The translations under genes were made by a program, and so were the position numbers. DNA of 64,000 nt from Paraburkholderia phytofirmans PsJN (GTDB lineage: Bacteria; Pseudomonadota; Gammaproteobacteria; Burkholderiales; Burkholderiaceae): the NCBI RefSeq assembly GCF_000020125.1, contig NC_010681.1:2356001-2420000 (forward strand), in the 5' to 3' direction. Positions 60,303 through 64,000 of this stretch are shown here, piece by piece (positions within the stretch are counted from its first letter, which is position 1; each line of letters opens with the position of its first letter). The notes below the pieces were generated by a model. That model was not told where the DNA came from. It ran no database searches and worked only from the letters and a program-made list of their open reading frames with translations.

Positions 60303-61211
60303 ATGGATCATTTGCAGGCCATCCGCATATTCGCGCGTGTGGTGGAAACCGGAGGCTTTGGCCGGGCGGCGCAGTCGCTGCAGATGCCGAACGCCACCGT
60401 CAGCAAGTGGGTCAAGTCGCTCGAAGATCATCTGGGCGTGAAACTGCTCGAACGCAGCACGCGCAGCGTCAGCGTCACGACGGACGGCACCGCGTATTAC
60501 GAGCGCACGCGGCATTTGCTGAGTGAGCTCGACGATATCGAGGCGACCTTGGGCCGCGACCGCGCGAATCCGCGCGGCGTGCTGCGGGTCGACAGCGGCG
60601 GCTCGACCGCAAGCGGCATTCTGATTCCCGCGCTGCCCGAATTCTGCGCGCGTTACCCGGATATTCAGGTGCGCCTGAGCGTGACGGACCGGACCGCCGA
60701 TCTGATCGCGGAGAACATCGACTGCGCGATTCGCAGCACGGCCGACGACCCAAATCTGGTGACGCAGGCCATCGGCACGCTGCGCTGGACCACGTGTGCG
60801 AGCCCGGCGTATCTGGCCGAACATGGCACGCCGCTGCATCCGCGCGAGATCGTCGATGATAAGCACGCGGTGGCCGGCTATTTTTCAGCGAGCAGCGGAC
60901 TCGCGCCGCCCTTGCATTTCCTCAGGGACGGCGAGCGCATCGTGCTCGACAAGGTCCGCAATACGGTGATGGTGAGCGAGAGCAATGCGCATCTGGCCAC
61001 TGCGCTGGCGGGACTCGGCATCGTTCATACGCTGGATTTCATGGTGCGGCCGGCCGTGGCGCGCGGCGAGCTCGTGCCGATTCTCACTGACTGGCGGCCG
61101 GACCCGCTGCAGGTCTATCTGGCCTATCCGCCGAGCCGCCGTTACAGCACCAAACTCCGCGTGTTCGCCGACTGGGTGAGCCGGCTTTACGCGGAGCTTG
61201 AGACTGCCTGA
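60303..61211 (+). CDS. LysR family transcriptional regulator
   Basis: 302 residues. HTH MDHLQAIRIFARVVETGGFGRAAQSLQMPNATVSKWVKSLEDHLGVKLLERSTRSVSVTTDG and effector domain with GVLRVDSGGSTASGILIPALPEFCARYPDIQVRLSVTDRTADLIAENIDCAIRS. CrgA-like branch. Probable regulator of the divergent SDR gene. Confidence 0.92.
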   Translation: MDHLQAIRIFARVVETGGFGRAAQSLQMPNATVSKWVKSLEDHLGVKLLERSTRSVSVTTDGTAYYERTRHLLSELDDIEATLGRDRANPRGVLRVDSGGSTASGILIPALPEFCARYPDIQVRLSVTDRTADLIAENIDCAIRSTADDPNLVTQAIGTLRWTTCASPAYLAEHGTPLHPREIVDDKHAVAGYFSASSGLAPPLHFLRDGERIVLDKVRNTVMVSESNAHLATALAGLGIVHTLDFMVRPAVARGELVPILTDWRPDPLQVYLAYPPSRRYSTKLRVFADWVSRLYAELETA

Positions 61212-61224
61212 ATGCAGAGGCGCG

Positions 61225-62256
61225 CTACGCCATCGTCACCTGGTTTCGACCGCCATGTTTCGATCGATACAGCGCGCGATCCGCGCTCGCGAAACCCTCG
61301 CGATGCGCCGGCCGGGAAGTTTCGCTGATGCGCGTCAACGACGCGCCCACGCTCACCGTCACCCTGCCGAGCGGCGACGCGCGATGTTCGATCGCCAGAT
61401 CCGCCACGCCCTGACGTAACGTGTCGAGCGTGTCTTCGAGCGCCGCGTACTCCGCGTGCAGCACCAGCAGGCCGAACTCCTCGCCGCCCATGCGCCCGAC
61501 GATGATGCGTTCGCCATCGGCCGCGGCCTGCATCACCGAGGCCACCTTGCGCAGACACTGGTCGCCCGCCTGGTGGCCGTAGGTGTCGTTGTATTGCTTG
61601 AACCAGTCCACGTCGACCACGACCGATCCCATCACGTCGCCGTCCCGCGCCTCTTTCCAGCGGCGCGCGATGCTCTCCAGCAGGAAACGCCGGTTGTAAA
61701 GCTGCGTCAGCGGATCGATCGCGGTGGCCGTGCGCATCTTCAGGTCGTTCTCGATCATCGCGCGCAGGTGGTAGAACACGCCGCGCTGGCCCGCGTCGAG
61801 TCGGCCGGGCGCCGGGTCCATCGCGCACAACGCGCCGACGATCTCGCCATTGGGCGCGCGCAGCGCGATGGCCGCGTAGAAACGCACGAACGGATGCCGC
61901 TGCACGAGCATGCATTCGCCGAAACGGGTGTCGTCGTGCGCGTCCTCGATCACGAACAGTTCCGCGTCGCGCACCGCATAGTCGGCGAGCGAACGGGCCC
62001 GCGTGACGAGCGGCATCGCCATGCCGACCTCGGCGCGATAATGCTGGTACTCCTCGTCGAGCAGCGTGATCGCGGTGATCGCCGCGCCGGTCACGCTCTT
62101 GAGAATCTCCGCCGCGTGAGTGAAGCATTCGCGCATCACCTGATCGTCGTGCAACAGCCATTCAATCACCGACGACTCCACCTCGGGTTCAGCGGCGGCG
62201 GACGAATCGAACTGCATGCGGCTGGACAGACGGTCGTTACTGAAGGCGAGTTGCAC
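61225..62256 (-). CDS. GAF-GGDEF protein, probable diguanylate cyclase
   Basis: 343 residues, no membrane segment. GAF-like sensor domain at about 35-170 (CFTHAAEILKSVTGAAITAITLLDEEYQHYRAEVG; LFVIEDAHDDTRFGECMLV; FYAAIALRAPNGEIVGALCAMD), a helix linker, and a GGDEF domain with DPLTQLYNRRFLLESI and active-site GGEEF in RMGGEEFGLLVLH. The N-terminal DPLTGL-like start and DVDWFKQYNDTYGHQAGDQCLRKVA (metal/nucleotide binding) are intact, so c-di-GMP synthesis is expected. An RxxD inhibitory site is not evident. GTG 62256 is used; ATG 62217 is an alternative start. Confidence 0.9.
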   Translation of the reverse strand: MQLAFSNDRLSSRMQFDSSAAAEPEVESSVIEWLLHDDQVMRECFTHAAEILKSVTGAAITAITLLDEEYQHYRAEVGMAMPLVTRARSLADYAVRDAELFVIEDAHDDTRFGECMLVQRHPFVRFYAAIALRAPNGEIVGALCAMDPAPGRLDAGQRGVFYHLRAMIENDLKMRTATAIDPLTQLYNRRFLLESIARRWKEARDGDVMGSVVVDVDWFKQYNDTYGHQAGDQCLRKVASVMQAAADGERIIVGRMGGEEFGLLVLHAEYAALEDTLDTLRQGVADLAIEHRASPLGRVTVSVGASLTRISETSRPAHREGFASADRALYRSKHGGRNQVTMA

Positions 62257-62492
62257 GGCTGGGTCCCGGAATGTGATTAGCTCGTGTCAACGGCACAATC
62301 GCGCGAAACTTGAGCAGCCGCGAAACCTTGTCGGCGCGCAAGCTACGCATGGCGGCGCGGATCGGCGCGTGGCGCCAGGAAGTACAATTCACCGGCCGGA
62401 CACGCGGCCCCTGCGTTTTGCTCAGGAAACAGGCAGCGCGGCCTTTTCAACAGACAATTGCACACGCTTTCGCCGCGCGCATTTCGCATCTC

Positions 62493-63389
62493 ATGATCAA
62501 TCTATTTCAGGCCATGCAGGCGTTCGTCAAGGTCGCCGACGCGGGCAGCTTCGCGCAGGCCGCGGAGCAACTCGGCGTCTCGACCTCGGTGGTCACGCGC
62601 CACGTGTCGAGCCTTGAAAAGCATCTCGGCATCCGCCTGTTCCAGCGGACCACGCGCAAGGTCGTGCTGACCGAAGCCGGCGCCGAATATGGCGACGGCT
62701 GCCGCCTGCTGATGGCCGAACTCGAAGAAGTCGAATCGCGCGCCACCACGGCTTCGAAGGAAGTCGCGGGCGATCTGCGCATCGTGGCGCTGGGCAGCTT
62801 TTCGCTGTTTCGCCTCACGCCGCTGTTCGCGGAGTATCAGGCCAAGTTTCCGCGTGTGAATCTGCGGGTTACGTTAACGGAGAAACGCGTGGATCTACTC
62901 GAAGGCGGTTTCGATGTGGGGATCGTGACCGAGCATATGATCCGCTCGGAGTCGCTGGTGGTGCGCCGGCTGATCAACTCGCACGCGGTGCCGGTGGCGT
63001 CGGCTGCTTACCTTGCGCAGGCCGGCCATCCGAAAACGCCCGCCGACCTCGCGCGGCATCGCGTGATCACCGCGCCACTCGACACCAGTCCGCAGACCTG
63101 GGTGTTCGACAACGGCGACGGCGGCGAAGACAGCATCGCGCTCGATGCGTCGTTCACCGTCAACAGCATGATCATGCAGAAACAGGCGGCGCTCGGCGCG
63201 ATGGGCATTGCGCTGCTGCCGCTGGAGATGGTCGATGACGAATTGCGCGCGGGCACGCTGATGCGGATTCTCGAGGATCATGCCGTGCTCAACGGCGACG
63301 TGGCGGTGTCGCTCGTGTATCCGAGCCGGGAGTTCGTGCCGCGCAAGATCCGCGAGTTTATCGATCTGGCGGTGGGGTTTTTCGAGTGA
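62493..63389 (+). CDS. LysR family transcriptional regulator
   Basis: 298 residues. HTH INLFQAMQAFVKVADAGSFAQAAEQLGVSTSVVTRHVSSLEKHLGIRLFQRTTRKVVLTEAG and effector domain GDLRIVALGSFSLFRLTPLFAEYQAKFPRVNLRVTLTEKRVDLLEGGFDVGIVTE. The frame extends upstream to 62310 with residues unlike LysR proteins, so ATG 62493 is the start. Divergent from the GGDEF gene. The 236-base gap 62257-62492 shows no other gene. Confidence 0.9.
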   Translation: MINLFQAMQAFVKVADAGSFAQAAEQLGVSTSVVTRHVSSLEKHLGIRLFQRTTRKVVLTEAGAEYGDGCRLLMAELEEVESRATTASKEVAGDLRIVALGSFSLFRLTPLFAEYQAKFPRVNLRVTLTEKRVDLLEGGFDVGIVTEHMIRSESLVVRRLINSHAVPVASAAYLAQAGHPKTPADLARHRVITAPLDTSPQTWVFDNGDGGEDSIALDASFTVNSMIMQKQAALGAMGIALLPLEMVDDELRAGTLMRILEDHAVLNGDVAVSLVYPSREFVPRKIREFIDLAVGFFE

Positions 63390-63425
63390 TTCTGTAGAGA
63401 GAGGCGTCTTAGCTCCCCCTCCCGA

Positions 63426-64000
63426 TCAAGGCCGCTCGCCTCGCGCCAGCCGCGCTTCGATGTCGTACACCACCGGCATCAGATCCGCGACGCTGTCGAT
63501 CACGTAGTGCGCGCCCGCCGCCTTCAGTTTCTCGGTCGCCGCCTTGCGACGCCACGCGAATTCGTGGGGCGCCAGCGCCTTGACGTCGTTCTCGGCCATG
63601 CCGAAAGCGTTGCCGCTCACCGCGACGCCGACCGCCCACGTGCCGCCGTTGATGCCCTCTTCGATGCCGACTTCGGTATCGTCCACCTTGATCGCATCTT
63701 TCGCGCGCCACACGCCCAGTTCCGGCAACGTCTTGTAGATCATGTACGGCGAGGGCCGCCCTTCCGGCGTATCGCCGGTGCACACGATGCTGTCCGGCGA
63801 GAACCCCTGCGCAGCCGCGCCCGGTACGATCTCGGCCATGATCTCGCGCGTATAGCCGGTGGTCGTGCCGATCCGGATGTCGTCGCTGCGCAGCGCGCTC
63901 GCCACGTCGGCCACGCCGGGAATCACCGAGCTGTAGCTTGCCGCCACGGCGATGTTCTTCGGCACGAACACGTCGTAGACGGCATCGATATCCGCTTCGC
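63426..64000 (-). CDS. phnX: Phosphonoacetaldehyde hydrolase (partial, N-terminus off the right edge)
   Basis: HAD-superfamily phosphonatase, C-terminal ~190 residues. Conserved PhnX segments are visible: FVPKNIAVAASYSSVIPGVADVASALR, GTTTGYTREIMAEIV, ICTGDTPEGRPSPYMIYKTLPELGVW and KVDDTEVGIEEGINGGTWAVGVAVSGNAFG. The catalytic Asp and Schiff-base Lys lie in the missing N-terminal part. It cleaves the C-P bond of phosphonoacetaldehyde in 2-aminoethylphosphonate breakdown. Other phosphonate genes probably continue beyond the window. Confidence 0.93.
   Translation of the reverse strand, partial: EADIDAVYDVFVPKNIAVAASYSSVIPGVADVASALRSDDIRIGTTTGYTREIMAEIVPGAAAQGFSPDSIVCTGDTPEGRPSPYMIYKTLPELGVWRAKDAIKVDDTEVGIEEGINGGTWAVGVAVSGNAFGMAENDVKALAPHEFAWRRKAATEKLKAAGAHYVIDSVADLMPVVYDIEARLARGERP

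Noticed and set aside
1..64000. tRNA, rRNA, insertion sequence or prophage
   Set aside because: No transposase, integrase, tRNA cloverleaf or rRNA-like stretch was noticed by eye; a covariance-model scan would be needed to exclude small RNAs.

Overview
The window is high-GC, densely coded DNA whose gene content points to a betaproteobacterium of the Burkholderiaceae, most likely Paraburkholderia. Supporting evidence includes small DUF4148, DUF3455, DUF3300 and DUF2950 envelope proteins, many LysR regulators each paired with a neighbouring gene, a NodT-type efflux operon and heavy G/C third-position bias. No rRNA, tRNA, CRISPR array, transposase or phage gene was recognised. Duplicate copies of normally single housekeeping genes (LptD, BamA, ProRS, OGDH E1, acetolactate synthase) without their usual neighbours suggest a secondary replicon or an accessory part of a chromosome; that is inference.

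Layout. 1-2.8 kb: 5' end of an amidohydrolase, two small genes, a DUF3455 gene between two decayed gene fragments, and a strong terminator. 2.8-11.8 kb: an organosulfur locus. A methanethiol-oxidase/SBP56 protein and a membrane protein are divergent from a six-gene operon (SsuA-like binding protein, two permeases, ATPase, FMN monooxygenase, TauD-type dioxygenase). 12.2-19.4 kb: phospholipase D-type lipoprotein, polysaccharide deacetylase/glycosyltransferase pair, DJ-1/PfpI protein divergent from a MocR regulator, class II aldolase. 19.6-21 kb: a ProRS paralogue lacking the editing insert, preceded by what reads as a proline-codon leader-peptide attenuator. 21.1-32.5 kb: an envelope block with a small lipoprotein, a RidA protein, a DUF3300/DUF2950 pair, an orphan PqiB, and a second LptD operon divergent from a second BamA.

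32.6-39.8 kb: two thiamine-diphosphate enzymes (acetolactate synthase large subunit and OGDH E1) on the minus strand, divergent from a GlxA-type regulator, then a Mug DNA glycosylase. 39.8-46.5 kb: a LysR regulator, a two-domain antibiotic-biosynthesis-monooxygenase protein and an MFS/HlyD/outer-membrane-factor efflux operon; the last two transcription units share a related upstream element. 46.8-51.2 kb: class I fructose-bisphosphate aldolase, a DUF4148 protein, and a hybrid histidine kinase whose 3' end overlaps a convergent NarL-type response regulator. 51.5-53.2 kb: an NADP-binding oxidoreductase divergent from a LysR gene. 53.5-59 kb: a translationally coupled DUF2760-Hsp70-Hsp70(DUF3731) operon. 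59.4-64 kb: SDR/LysR and GGDEF/LysR divergent pairs, and the 3' part of a phosphonoacetaldehyde hydrolase gene running off the right edge.

The two observations most worth follow-up are the apparent attenuator before the editing-less ProRS paralogue, and the paired paralogues of the LPS and outer-membrane-protein assembly machines (LptD and BamA) at one divergent promoter. All family assignments come from reading motifs, not from searches.
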